Shown one piece after another: positions 8,820 through 17,823 of a stretch of 64,000 nucleotides of DNA. The notes beneath the pieces were generated by a model. The model had not been told where the DNA came from. It made no database searches and saw only the letters and a program-made list of their open reading frames with translations. The translations under genes were made by a program, and so were the position numbers. Origin of the DNA: Pontiellaceae bacterium B12219 (lineage in GTDB: Bacteria; Verrucomicrobiota; Kiritimatiellia; Kiritimatiellales; Pontiellaceae). The DNA is taken from NCBI GenBank assembly GCA_029432795.1, contig JARNMJ010000015.1, positions 22,525-86,524 on the forward strand, written 5' to 3'. Numbering within the stretch: position 1 is the first letter of the stretch; every line of letters starts with the position of its first letter.

Positions 8820-9515
8820 CTATCGGGGCGAGCTCTGAGAGGCTTTCACGAGGGCGAAGAAACGATCCTCATTTTTCTCCCAAAGGCCGTTTTTTTTGAG
8901 CATGTCGGCAAGAGCATTTATTTTGGATGGGTCGCGGGACGCATCAAGAAAGGCTTTGTCGATAGTGTTGGTGAGTCGTTTTTTCAGATCAAGGGAGTGC
9001 TGCTGAAAGTCCTGCATATTACCTTGGGCCGAATGCTGAACGAGCTCGACCATCAGCTTCATCAGGCAGACCTGCCACGGATCATCGACGCCGATTAAAA
9101 TCGAGCTGAGCGGATCATCTTTTCCGGATACCTCATCCTTGACGCGCTGGAGCACATTATCGATGTGGTCGGTGACGATATATTCTTTCAGCTCCTGTTT
9201 CTGCAGGGTGAAACCGTATTGCATAATGCGCAGCTCGTGGGCGTGTTTGGCCAGCCAATCGGCATACTGTTTTGCGTCTTCGCCCAAATCGCCGACATCC
9301 ATCTGCCCCAGTGCACCGGGGGTGATGATAGCCGGTTTAAGTGCTTTCATCTGGCCTTCACGGACAACCACTTTATCAATGCTGTCCATGTGCTGGCAGA
9401 CCATATAGTAATTCACGACGGTGTCGCCGAAGGTTTCCAATCGGTTGATCGGCACCGTGATCAGTTCGGTGTTGTTGACGGCATACCAGAAATCAAATTG
9501 TTTATTATTGCTCAT
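8820..9515 (-). CDS. Conserved-looking protein of unknown function
   Basis: A 231-residue soluble, acidic, largely helical protein with no signal peptide and no motif I recognise. It has good codon structure and a start beside a heptamer-repeat element that separates it from smc. It lies downstream of smc on the same strand, about 80 bp away, so it may be cotranscribed. A chromosome-maintenance role would be a guess from position only. Confidence 0.7.
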   Translation of the reverse strand: MSNNKQFDFWYAVNNTELITVPINRLETFGDTVVNYYMVCQHMDSIDKVVVREGQMKALKPAIITPGALGQMDVGDLGEDAKQYADWLAKHAHELRIMQYGFTLQKQELKEYIVTDHIDNVLQRVKDEVSGKDDPLSSILIGVDDPWQVCLMKLMVELVQHSAQGNMQDFQQHSLDLKKRLTNTIDKAFLDASRDPSKINALADMLKKNGLWEKNEDRFFALVKASQSSPR

Positions 9516-9520
9516 AGGTT

Positions 9521-9606
9521 TAATGAGTAATTCGTAATGCGTAATGCGTAATTTGTAAAGAAGTGAAGCCCTACGATTACCTTTTACGAATTACGCCTTA
9601 CTTCAT
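9521..9606. repeat. Heptamer-phased inverted element between smc and its downstream gene
   Basis: Left arm 9521-9560 is a run of 7-bp units near TAATGCG (TAATGAG, TAATTCG, TAATGCG, TAATGCG, TAATTTG). The right arm (about 9582-9604) carries the inverse, ACGAATT-ACGCCTT-AC. The smc stop codon lies inside the right arm. Confidence 0.75.
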
Positions 9607-12600
9607 TGTTTTTTCGTTAGCCTGATAGTCGGCGAATTTCATAGAGACCACTTTTGAGATACCGCGGGTTTGCATGGTGACGCCGTAGATGACGTCGGCT
9701 GCGGCAATGGTCTGACGACTGTGGGTGATGATGATAAACTGTGATGAGGTCAGGAAGCCTTTCAGCGCTTCCACGAAGCGGTTGATGTTGGCGTCGTCGA
9801 GGGCGGCATCGAGCTCGTCGAGCACACAGAAGGGGCTGGGCTTAACCTTGAAAAGCGAGAAGAGCAGGGCGACCGCGGTCATGGTTCTTTCGCCCCCGGA
9901 GAGCAGGGAAATGGTCTGCAGTTTTTTGCCGGGCGGCCGGGCGATGATTTCAATACCGGCTTCCAGCACATCTTCGTCGTCGGTAAGGACCAGCTTTGCG
10001 GAGCCTCCGCCGAACAGTTGTTTGAACATTTCCTGAAACTCGGTATTCACTTTGTCAAAGGTGGCTTTGAACAGTTCCGTGGTGGTGCTGTTGATGGTTT
10101 TAATCATATCCAGCAACTGGCCTTTGGCGGCAATCAGGTCTTCCTGCTGCTGAACGAGGAAGGCATAGCGCTCCTCGTGCTCGGCATGTTCTTCAATGGC
10201 AACGAGATTCACGGGGCCCATCGAATCGATTTTGGCCTGCAGTTCCGCTACACGGGTTTCAATCACCTCGCGCTCCGGAATTTCATCATTTTCCCAGATC
10301 GGTGCATCGACTTCCGCCAGCTCCTCTTTGGTCATGTGGTAGGTTCCGGTGATCCGTTCGAGTGCGTTATCGTGCCGCATGACAAATTCAGCTTTCTGAA
10401 CGTCGAATTTGGATTTTTTATTCAGTTCAAATTCGAGTTCATTCCGCAGGCCGCGCAACCGGTTTTCGGCTGTGGTTAAAATCTGGATTGTTTCTTCGCG
10501 CCGAGCACGTTCGGCTTCCAGCACCTGCGTGGTTTCATCCAACCGGATTTCGAGCGGCTCAATTTTATTCTGCTCGTCTTCGATTGCCTCGCGGAGTCCT
10601 TCGATACGGGTGTTGTAGGAATTGACTCCGTTGGACCGGTCGTTGATCAGATCTTCCAATTCCTGGATACGCGCGGCGGTCGGCTCCCGGCGGCTGTTCA
10701 AATGTTCCAGCGCGGAGGTTTTATGCGAATAGATGATCCGGTGTTCGGACGTAACCTGCAGGGCGTCGTTGCGTTTTTCTTCAATTTCGTTGAGTACCTT
10801 GGTCAGGTCTGCACTTTTGGAACGGACTTCGGTCTGCCGGTCACGAACATTCTGAAGCTGCGTTGCCAGGTTTTTGCGGAGTTCAGTGCCTTCGCTCTCG
10901 TTTTCAGTCAGGCTGGTAAATTCGAAGGAAACCGTTTCAAAGCGATCTTTAGCCCGTTTGGTTTCGCGGACAATGACCTGACGTTCACCTTCCTGCAAGG
11001 CGAGCTCGCGGCGGAATTCTTCGAGCATCTGCCGGGCATTTTCGATGCTGGCGGCAATGCCGGATTCTTCGCCGCGCAACGATTCCAGCGCTTCTTCCAG
11101 GGTTTGGATTTCTTTTTCCTGCGCTTCAATTTCCCCTTGCAGCCGCTCCCGCATCTGGTGGCGGGCGAGCGGACTTTTATCTGCTGTATTCGGCATCCAG
11201 AGTTCGGAAGATCCGCAACCGGAAATCACGGTTCCGCTCAGAGTGACCACCACAGTGTCGGCCGAAAGGACGGCCGGAATGTCGGATTCGGAATGCACCA
11301 CGCGGATGTTCCAGAACAGGCGGTGTATGAGCGGGGCAACCGCAGAATCGAATTGAATGCAGTCGAGCAGGGCTTTGCCGATGGCCGACGAATCCAGTTC
11401 TGCTTCTTCTTTGGCGGAACGCACACTCAGCAGCCGGACGCTGCCTGCTTCCTGATCCCGCAGCCAGTTGAGGGCATCCCGGGCATACGCTTCGTCGCGC
11501 ACCACAATGGCATCGATGCAGGGGCGCAGAATGGCTTCGAGCGCGGTCTGATAGTCGGGAGATGTGGTCATCTGCTCAGCCAGCGGCCCCAGAATTCCGG
11601 CGGGATCGAGGGAGAAGTCAGCCGGCGGATCGAGCAGCGTCTGTGCGCCGGGCGGAAAGCCTTCGGTACGGGCTTCGCCGCCGGACAGCATTTCGAGCTG
11701 CGCCCGTTTGGCGGCTGCCGTTTTCTGGGCATCGTTCAAAGCACGGTCTTTTTCCACGATTAAATCTTTGCGGGTCGACCGGTCTGCATTCAGGCTGTTC
11801 AGGGTGTCGGCCTGTTCGGCGACCTTACTTTGGAGCATGTCCACCTTGGCGGTCATTTCCTCTTCGCGTTCGATGTAGGAACCCAATGCCCGTTCGAGTT
11901 CCGCTTTTTCCGTGGCCAGCCGTTCCTTTTTCAGCATGGCTTCGCGGTCGCGGGCATCCATGGCATTCAGCTCGTTCTGCATCGAGGAAGCCTTCGAATC
12001 GAGAGCTACCGATTCGTTGCGCAGATTATTTAAATCCATGCGGGCGGCATTCATCTGATCTTCAACTTCTTTTTGTGCCAGTGTAACGCGTTCCAGTCCT
12101 TCGGCTGCCTGTTGTTTGGCAATCTGGGCTTCGGCGATTTCGGTGATGATTTTTTCGAGCTCGGCGCGGTGGGTTTCGAGTCGAACGCGTGCTTCTTCGG
12201 TTTCCTGCGTATTGCGCTGTGCGAGCGTGGTGAGCTCTGCAATCCGGTCGGTATTCATCAGAATCAGGTTGCGGGTCCGTTCGAGTTCGCTCCGTGAAGC
12301 GGAGGCCTGTTCCATGGCGGTGGAAATGGTCTGTTCCAGTTGGGACAGGGCTTTGCGGGAGGATTCGGCTTCCGTTTCCGCCTGTTCCACCCCGCGGTGA
12401 AGCTCCGCCACTTTGCGTTCCAATATCTGGAGCTCGCCGGTCAGTTCGTTGATCTTCTGCGCGTATTCTTTCAGCTTCTGGTTGGTTATATAGATGTCCA
12501 GCCCGCGCATTTCTTCGGTCAGTTCTTTAAAGCGCTTGGCTTTCCCGGCCTGGCGCTGGAGGGAAATGATCTGCCGTTTCACTTCGCGGATCACATCTTC

Positions 12601-13173
12601 GAGGCGCAGGAGGTTGGCTTCGGTATGTTCGAGTTTACGCAGGGCTTCTTTTTTGTCGGCCTTGTATTTGGTGATGCCGCTGGCCTCTTCAAAAACGGTG
12701 CGCCGGTCTTCGGGGCGGGCGGATAAAATCTGGTCGATTTTTCCCTGTTCCAATACGGAATACGAGTCGGTGCCGACGCCGGTATCCATGAAAAGGCGGT
12801 GAATGTCCTTCAGGCGACAGGCTTTGCGGTTGAGGAAATAGCCGCTTTCACCGGACCGGAACACGCGGCGGGTAATGCAGACTTCGGAATATTCAATGCC
12901 GAGAGCGTCGGTGCAGTCAGCAAGCGTGATGCTGACTTCGGCCATGCCCAGCGGTTTGGCGGTGTCGGTGCCGTTAAAAATGACGTCTTCCATTTTAGCG
13001 CCGCGCAGCGCCCGGGCGCGCTGTTCCCCCAAAACCCAGCGAACGGAATCCGAAACATTGCTCTTTCCACAGCCGTTCGGGCCCACAATCGCCGTCATGC
13101 CGGGTTCAAATTCCAGTTTGGTTTTATTCGCGAAGCTTTTAAATCCAACTATTTCGAGGGTTTTCAGATACAC
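9598..13173 (-). CDS. smc: Chromosome segregation protein SMC
   Basis: A 1191-residue SMC ATPase of normal length. N-terminal head with Walker A G-P-N-G-C-G-K-S-N and V-L-G-E-Q, long coiled coils (about 170-500 and 680-1020) around a hinge (about 520-660), and a C-terminal head with signature L-L-S-G-G-E-R and Walker B C-V-L-D-E-L-D-A-A-L-D. It condenses and resolves the chromosome with ScpAB. GTG 13173, beginning M-Y-L-K-T-L-E-I, follows GGAGG and is chosen over an upstream in-frame ATG at 13212. One one-mismatch TTCCA repeat lies at 12418-12432. Confidence 0.96.
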   Translation of the reverse strand: MYLKTLEIVGFKSFANKTKLEFEPGMTAIVGPNGCGKSNVSDSVRWVLGEQRARALRGAKMEDVIFNGTDTAKPLGMAEVSITLADCTDALGIEYSEVCITRRVFRSGESGYFLNRKACRLKDIHRLFMDTGVGTDSYSVLEQGKIDQILSARPEDRRTVFEEASGITKYKADKKEALRKLEHTEANLLRLEDVIREVKRQIISLQRQAGKAKRFKELTEEMRGLDIYITNQKLKEYAQKINELTGELQILERKVAELHRGVEQAETEAESSRKALSQLEQTISTAMEQASASRSELERTRNLILMNTDRIAELTTLAQRNTQETEEARVRLETHRAELEKIITEIAEAQIAKQQAAEGLERVTLAQKEVEDQMNAARMDLNNLRNESVALDSKASSMQNELNAMDARDREAMLKKERLATEKAELERALGSYIEREEEMTAKVDMLQSKVAEQADTLNSLNADRSTRKDLIVEKDRALNDAQKTAAAKRAQLEMLSGGEARTEGFPPGAQTLLDPPADFSLDPAGILGPLAEQMTTSPDYQTALEAILRPCIDAIVVRDEAYARDALNWLRDQEAGSVRLLSVRSAKEEAELDSSAIGKALLDCIQFDSAVAPLIHRLFWNIRVVHSESDIPAVLSADTVVVTLSGTVISGCGSSELWMPNTADKSPLARHQMRERLQGEIEAQEKEIQTLEEALESLRGEESGIAASIENARQMLEEFRRELALQEGERQVIVRETKRAKDRFETVSFEFTSLTENESEGTELRKNLATQLQNVRDRQTEVRSKSADLTKVLNEIEEKRNDALQVTSEHRIIYSHKTSALEHLNSRREPTAARIQELEDLINDRSNGVNSYNTRIEGLREAIEDEQNKIEPLEIRLDETTQVLEAERARREETIQILTTAENRLRGLRNELEFELNKKSKFDVQKAEFVMRHDNALERITGTYHMTKEELAEVDAPIWENDEIPEREVIETRVAELQAKIDSMGPVNLVAIEEHAEHEERYAFLVQQQEDLIAAKGQLLDMIKTINSTTTELFKATFDKVNTEFQEMFKQLFGGGSAKLVLTDDEDVLEAGIEIIARPPGKKLQTISLLSGGERTMTAVALLFSLFKVKPSPFCVLDELDAALDDANINRFVEALKGFLTSSQFIIITHSRQTIAAADVIYGVTMQTRGISKVVSMKFADYQANEKTMK
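12418..12432. repeat. TTCCA-N5-TGGAA family, one-mismatch copy in smc
   Basis: TTCCA-ATATC-TGGAG inside smc, read on the minus strand as L-Q-I-L-E in the first coiled coil. Confidence 0.5.
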
Positions 13174-13366
13174 TAAGGTTTCCTCCAGAAAAACGATCGA
13201 CCAAATTACCATAAACCGTGCAAGGCAGGGAATCCGAATTTAAGGCGGAATTCGGGGGTTCCAATGGGTGCGTTCCCCCGGTTTGGAGGGCGTTAAAAAG
13301 GTTTTCGGGGTAGACAAGCCGGAATTGGTTTGTAAACCTATATCTTTGAATTTGGGAGAGTTCTAC

Positions 13367-14008
13367 ATGCCGGCAAAACGAAGTTATAATATTAAAGGAA
13401 CAAACGATTTTCTTGTTCTGGGAGTCATCTTTTTCTTTCTCTGTATCTGGGCGATAAAAGATGCCTGGTTTCCTTCCGATAAAGTTTTGAAAAAGCATCC
13501 GCTGGAAATGGCGGTCTCGTTTGAAACGGCCGGCTCGATTGATAAGATTTTTGTGGATGAAGGCGATTCTGTTACTGAAGAACAGGTGATTGCCAAGCTG
13601 CGCAGCGACCGTATGGCGGTTGAATATGAAGCGGCAAAAGACGCCTACACGAAAGCCAAAAACAAGTATACGATGATGACCGTGGCGATGAAAAATGCCA
13701 AAGAAGGAGCGTCGGAGCAGGGGCTTGCGGAGATTCAGGAGCGTGCGGCGGTTGCAAAAAAAACGATGGATGAGTCGCTGGCCAAAGTGACCGAATTGCG
13801 GGTGGCCATGGATTCCACGGAATTAAAATCGCCTACGAAAGGCAAAGTGATGGAAGTGATGGTGGGCGCGCATACCCTGGTGGAACCGGGCGATGTGGTG
13901 CTGAAGATCGACCCGAAGGACCATTTCTATCTCTTTAATAAGAGTTTGGCCATTTTCAGTTTCTTTGCATTCTGGATCTTCCTGGCCATCCATATCCTCG
14001 CCAGATAA
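13367..14008 (+). CDS. Membrane-anchored lipoyl/HlyD-like protein with two transmembrane ends
   Basis: A 213-residue protein. A transmembrane segment lies at about 15-33, then a biotinyl/lipoyl half-motif (G-S-I-D-K-I-F-V-D-E-G-D-S-V), a charged helical hairpin (about 85-150), the second half-motif (P-T-K-G-K-V-M-E-V-M-V-G) and a second transmembrane segment (about 190-211). This is the core of a membrane-fusion protein, but shortened and closed by a C-terminal membrane helix. ATG 13367 follows GGGAGAG. No transporter partner is adjacent. The function is unknown; a periplasmic adaptor role is inferred. Confidence 0.75.
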   Translation: MPAKRSYNIKGTNDFLVLGVIFFFLCIWAIKDAWFPSDKVLKKHPLEMAVSFETAGSIDKIFVDEGDSVTEEQVIAKLRSDRMAVEYEAAKDAYTKAKNKYTMMTVAMKNAKEGASEQGLAEIQERAAVAKKTMDESLAKVTELRVAMDSTELKSPTKGKVMEVMVGAHTLVEPGDVVLKIDPKDHFYLFNKSLAIFSFFAFWIFLAIHILAR

Positions 14009-14045
14009 TAAACCGATCTAATTTATTAAATATCCTCGGAATAGC

Positions 14046-14073
14046 TTGACCGTAAAACGCGTCGGACTATTAT
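14046..14073 (+). promoter_or_regulatory. Sigma-70-like promoter for the HU-type gene
   Basis: TTGACC (14046-14051) and TATTAT (14068-14073), 16 bp apart, about 70 bp upstream of the start. Confidence 0.6.
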
Positions 14074-14144
14074 CCGTGATTCATTTTTTGAAAAACGGGT
14101 TTTTCCCCTATTGAAACGTCTAGAAATCAAGGAGATACATCAAA

Positions 14145-14423
14145 ATGACGAAAAGAGATTTGGTAATGCGCATCGCAGACGAAACCGGACTGATTCAGCA
14201 GGATGTCTATGCAGTGATTCAGAAAAGTCTGGATTATATCGTAGAAGCGCTTGAGAACGAAGATACCGTTGAATTTCGTAATTTCGGTGTATTTGAAGTC
14301 CGTGAACGCAAGCAGCGTATCGGCCGCAACCCGAACCGTCCGGAAAATGTGGTTACCATTCCGGCCCGTAAAGTGGTTAAGTTCAAGCCGGGCAAAATCA
14401 TGCGTGAGCGTATTACCGGCTGA
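14145..14423 (+). CDS. HU/IHF-family histone-like DNA-binding protein
   Basis: A 92-residue nucleoid protein of standard length. It has an N-terminal helical dimer domain starting M-T-K-R-D-L-V, the turn G-R-N-P-N-R-P in the DNA-intercalating arm, and the closing K-F-K-P-G-K. Sequence does not separate HU from IHF. AAGGAG lies before the start and a sigma-70-like promoter upstream. It bends DNA, and its place beside smc fits chromosome organisation. Confidence 0.93.
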   Translation: MTKRDLVMRIADETGLIQQDVYAVIQKSLDYIVEALENEDTVEFRNFGVFEVRERKQRIGRNPNRPENVVTIPARKVVKFKPGKIMRERITG

Positions 14424-14454
14424 TAACCTGATTTGGCGAAGCCAAACAGAAATT

Positions 14455-14595
14455 GCGAATTTCTAAACTCTAAATTCTAAACAGATATTAAATATCGAAT
14501 ATTCCAATTTTAAAACACGTCTGTTTTGACATTGGAGGGTTTATTTAAGTTGGAATTTGTTTAGGATTTAGAAATTCGAATGTAGGATTTTATTT
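14455..14595. repeat. Heptamer-phased AT-rich inverted element before hisS
   Basis: Left arm 14456-14519 has 7-bp units such as ATTTCTA, AACTCTA, AATTCTA, ATTAAAT and ATCGAAT. The right arm (about 14550-14593) has the opposite sense: TTTAGGA, TTTAGAA, ATTCGAA, TGTAGGA. It fills the gap between the HU-type gene and hisS. Confidence 0.7.
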
Positions 14596-14596
14596 A

Positions 14597-15838
14597 ATGG
14601 CTAGTAACGAGTTTCAACCCCTTCAGGGCATGTCCGACATCCAGGCACCGGAAATTTATCTCTGGCGCATGATGGAGGAACGGGCCCGTGCCGTTTTCAC
14701 CTCGTATGGATACGATGAGCTGCGCACGCCGGTGCTTGAAAAGCTTTCTGTTTTTCAGCGTTCGCTCGGCGACACGACCGATGTGGTGAAAAAAGAAATG
14801 TATTCCTTTAAGCCGAGCAAGCACGAGCTTGCCATGCGGCCGGAAGGAACAGCGGGAACGATGCGTCATCTGGCGGGGCGCGGTGAAGAGGGGCTGAGTG
14901 CCCGCGTTTTTTATATTGCCCCGATGTTTCGTTACGAACGTCCGCAGGCCGGTCGAAAACGTCAATTCCATCAGGTGGGGGTTGAAGCAACGGGTGAGCC
15001 GAATCCGCTGGCCGATGCTGAAACGATTGCCATGCAGAAAAGTCTGCTCGATGCCTGGGGACTGACCGGATCGAAAATCCAGATCAGTACCCGCGGAGAG
15101 CCGTCCGACCGGAAACCGGTGGCCGACGGCCTGCGTGCCGCATTGCAACCTCATTTGAACGACCTGTGCGCTGACTGTCAGCGGCGGATCGATGAAAATG
15201 TATTGCGCGTCATCGATTGTAAAAACGAAGGGTGTCAGACGATTGTTGATCAGATTCCTTCCGCCATTGAATTCATGAGCGAAGCTTCCCGGACATATCT
15301 CGATCAGGTTATCCAGACGCTGGAAACCATGGGGGTTGAGGTGACCGTGAACCCGAAATTAATTCGGGGATTGGACTATTATGTTCACACCGTTTGGGAG
15401 ATCAGTCATTCCGCACTCGGTGCGCAGGATGCGCTGGCCGGCGGTGGCCGCTATGAAATTGCACTCGGCAGAAAAGCGATTCCCGGTGTTGGTTTCGCAA
15501 TTGGATTCGAGCGCGCAATTATGGCGCTGGAAGCGTGCGGTATTTCCGGCGAACAGTTTGCGCCGGTGAATGGTGTTTGGCTGGTATCGCTTGGCGAAAC
15601 CGCGCTGGTTGAAAATATGAAGCTGGCGGCTGAACTTCGTGCCAAAGGCATTCGCTGCGGCATGGAACTGGAAACCAAAAGTATGAAAGCGCAGATGCGC
15701 AAAGCCAATCGTTCCGGAGCAACCAAGGTTATTATCCGCGGGGATGACGAAATTGAAAAAGGAACCGCCATCGTCAAGAACATGGTGGAAGGATCGCAGG
15801 AAGAACTGAATTTTGAAGAAGTAATTCGTAATGCGTAA
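14597..15838 (+). CDS. hisS: Histidyl-tRNA synthetase
   Basis: A 413-residue class II synthetase that charges tRNA-His. Motif 2 is seen in M-F-R-Y-E-R-P-Q-A-G-R. The histidine-specific motif is L-I-R-G-L-D-Y-Y, and motif 3 is G-G-G-R-Y / G-F-A-I-G-F-E-R. A C-terminal anticodon-binding domain follows (about 325-413). The last codons and stop (GTAATTCGTAATGCGTAA) belong to a heptamer repeat, so the final residues V-I-R-N-A are repeat-derived. Confidence 0.95.
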   Translation: MASNEFQPLQGMSDIQAPEIYLWRMMEERARAVFTSYGYDELRTPVLEKLSVFQRSLGDTTDVVKKEMYSFKPSKHELAMRPEGTAGTMRHLAGRGEEGLSARVFYIAPMFRYERPQAGRKRQFHQVGVEATGEPNPLADAETIAMQKSLLDAWGLTGSKIQISTRGEPSDRKPVADGLRAALQPHLNDLCADCQRRIDENVLRVIDCKNEGCQTIVDQIPSAIEFMSEASRTYLDQVIQTLETMGVEVTVNPKLIRGLDYYVHTVWEISHSALGAQDALAGGGRYEIALGRKAIPGVGFAIGFERAIMALEACGISGEQFAPVNGVWLVSLGETALVENMKLAAELRAKGIRCGMELETKSMKAQMRKANRSGATKVIIRGDDEIEKGTAIVKNMVEGSQEELNFEEVIRNA

Positions 15839-15887
15839 TCCGTGAAGGAACGTGTTATTAGTTACGCATTACCGATTACGAATTAGG
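15821..15887. repeat. Heptamer-phased inverted element at the hisS-aspS junction
   Basis: Units TAATTCG, TAATGCG, TAATCCG run through the end and stop of hisS. The opposed arm AGTTACG, CATTACC, GATTACG, AATTAGG leads into the aspS ribosome binding site (AGGAG). Confidence 0.75.
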
Positions 15888-15895
15888 AGACAACA

Positions 15896-17695
15896 ATGCA
15901 CAGATACAGAACACATAATTGCGGCCAGCTGAGAAAAGAAAACATCGATGAAACCGTTAAAGTTTCCGGTTGGGTGCACAGTGTGCGCGATCACGGCGGC
16001 ATCATTTTCATCGACCTGCGCGATCACTACGGTCTGACACAGATCGTGATTGATCCATCGCAATCCTTCTATAAAGGCATTGAACACTGGCGTGTCGAAT
16101 CCACCATTTCCTTCACCGGAAAAGTTGTTGCCCGTATTCCGGAAGCGGTTAATCCGCGTTTGGCAACCGGCGACATTGAAGTGGTGGCTGAGGAAATGGA
16201 AACGCTTGGCGAAGCGAAAGTTATTCCGTTCCAGGTTTCCAAAGAAGAAGAGTGCAACGAAACCCTTCGTCTGGAATACCGTTTTCTCGATCTGCGTCGC
16301 GAAAGCCTGCACAAAAACATTGTGCTGCGCTCCAAAGTTATTTCCCGCATGCGTGAGCTGATGACCGGCGAAGGTTTCATGGAAATTCAGACTCCGATTC
16401 TGACCAACAGTTCGCCGGAAGGCGCGCGCGACTATCTGGTTCCGAGCCGCGTTCATCCCGGCAAGTTTTATGCGTTGCCGCAGGCGCCGCAGCAGTTCAA
16501 GCAGCTCTTGATGACCTCCGGTTTTGACCGCTATTTCCAGATTGCGCCGTGCTTTCGCGATGAAGATGCCCGCGCCGACCGCTCGCCGGGCGAATTCTAT
16601 CAGCTCGATATGGAAATGGCCTTCGCCACGCAGGAAGATGTTTTTGAAGTAAACGAAAAGGTCCTGCATAAAATCTTCTCTGAATTTTCCGACAAGAAGA
16701 TCGACGACATTCCGTTCAAGCGCATTCCTTATCTGGAAGCGATGGATAAATACGGTTCCGACAAGCCGGATCTGCGTAACCCGCTGATCATTCAGGATGC
16801 TTCCGAGCTGTTCCGCGGCTGCGATTTTAAAGCCTTTGCGGGCGTTGTTGCTTCCGGCGGCGTGGTTAAAACCATTGCAGCGAAGGGCTGTGCCGGGCGC
16901 TCACGTAAATTCTTCGACGATCTGATCAAATTTGCACAGGGCGTCGGTTCCAAGGGCCTCGGTTACCTGCGCTGGATCGACGGCGAAGTACAGAGCCCGA
17001 TTGCAAAATTCCTTTCGGAAGAAACCATCAATAAGCTCAAGAAACTGGGCGGCGCGGAAGATGGCGATGTCATGTTCTTCATTGCCGACAAAAAGAAAGA
17101 GGCCACCAGTATTGCAGCTGCGGTTCGCGACGAACTCGGCAAACAGCTCGAACTCATCGATCCCGACGTTTTCAAATTCTGCTGGATTGTGGACTTCCCG
17201 ATGTATGAACTCGACGACGAGGGCAAGGTTGAGTTTTCACACAATCCGTTCTCGATGCCGCAGGGCGGAAAAGATGATCTGGAAAACAAAGATCCGCTCG
17301 AAATTCTGGCCTATCAGTACGACATCGTCTGCAACGGCACCGAACTCTCTTCCGGTGCGGTTCGTAACCACAGCCCGGAAATGATGATCAAGGCCTTTGA
17401 TATTGCCGGCTACGACAAGTCCGTCGTGGAATCCAAATTCCCGGCGCTCTACAAAGCCTTCCAGTATGGCGCACCTCCTCACGCCGGCATTGCCCCGGGC
17501 GTGGACCGCATCATCATGCTGCTGGCCGACGAACCGAACATTCGCGAAGTGATTGCCTTCCCGATGAACCAGAAAGCGCAGGATCTGCTGATGGGTGCAC
17601 CGGGCGAGGTTGAATTCAATCAGATCCGCGATCTGCACCTGCAGATCAAGCTTCCGAAGAAAGTTGAAAAGGAAGCCGAAGCCACCGAAGAATAG
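15896..17695 (+). CDS. aspS: Aspartyl-tRNA synthetase
   Basis: A 599-residue class II synthetase of bacterial length, including the GAD insertion (about 290-420). The N-terminal OB-fold has V-S-G-W-V-H-S-V-R-D-H-G-G. Motif 2 is F-R-D-E-D-A-R-A-D-R and motif 3 G-I-A-P-G-V-D-R. It charges tRNA-Asp (possibly also tRNA-Asn if an amidotransferase exists elsewhere). AGGAG precedes the start. It ends in two repeat palindromes and an intrinsic terminator. Confidence 0.96.
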   Translation: MHRYRTHNCGQLRKENIDETVKVSGWVHSVRDHGGIIFIDLRDHYGLTQIVIDPSQSFYKGIEHWRVESTISFTGKVVARIPEAVNPRLATGDIEVVAEEMETLGEAKVIPFQVSKEEECNETLRLEYRFLDLRRESLHKNIVLRSKVISRMRELMTGEGFMEIQTPILTNSSPEGARDYLVPSRVHPGKFYALPQAPQQFKQLLMTSGFDRYFQIAPCFRDEDARADRSPGEFYQLDMEMAFATQEDVFEVNEKVLHKIFSEFSDKKIDDIPFKRIPYLEAMDKYGSDKPDLRNPLIIQDASELFRGCDFKAFAGVVASGGVVKTIAAKGCAGRSRKFFDDLIKFAQGVGSKGLGYLRWIDGEVQSPIAKFLSEETINKLKKLGGAEDGDVMFFIADKKKEATSIAAAVRDELGKQLELIDPDVFKFCWIVDFPMYELDDEGKVEFSHNPFSMPQGGKDDLENKDPLEILAYQYDIVCNGTELSSGAVRNHSPEMMIKAFDIAGYDKSVVESKFPALYKAFQYGAPPHAGIAPGVDRIIMLLADEPNIREVIAFPMNQKAQDLLMGAPGEVEFNQIRDLHLQIKLPKKVEKEAEATEE

Positions 17696-17727
17696 TTCCA
17701 GCCATTGGAACATTCCAACGTCTGGAA
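17696..17727. repeat. Two tandem TTCCA-N5-TGGAA palindromes
   Basis: Exact copies 17696-17710 (spacer GCCAT) and 17713-17727 (spacer ACGTC), directly after the aspS stop and running into the terminator stem. Confidence 0.9.
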
Positions 17728-17755
17728 GCCGCCCCGTAAACCGGGCGGCTTTTTG
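17727..17755 (+). terminator. Intrinsic terminator of aspS
   Basis: Perfect 8-bp stem AGCCGCCC/GGGCGGCT with an 8-base loop, followed by TTTTTG. Confidence 0.88.
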
Positions 17756-17799
17756 TTTGGTGCGGGTCTCTTTCTTGGATATTCTGAACTTCAATTTAT

Positions 17800-17814
17800 T
17801 TCCAATGATTGGAA
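17800..17814. repeat. TTCCA-N5-TGGAA palindrome over the hsdR ribosome binding site
   Basis: Exact copy, spacer ATGAT. Its right arm runs into GGAAAGGGG, the region that should serve as the hsdR ribosome binding site, nine bases before the ATG. Confidence 0.88.
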
Positions 17815-17823
17815 AGGGGCAGG

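Noticed and set aside
9521..9606. Heptamer arrays considered as CRISPR
   Set aside because: Units are 7 bp with no unique spacers and no cas genes are nearby.
10702..11763. Open frame of 353 codons opposite smc
   Set aside because: It is antisense to the SMC coiled coil and hinge, with no start signal or recognisable domain.
17696..17727. TTCCA palindromes considered as terminator stems
   Set aside because: A 5-bp stem with a 5-base loop and no T tract is too weak, and a separate good terminator follows; many copies are inside genes.
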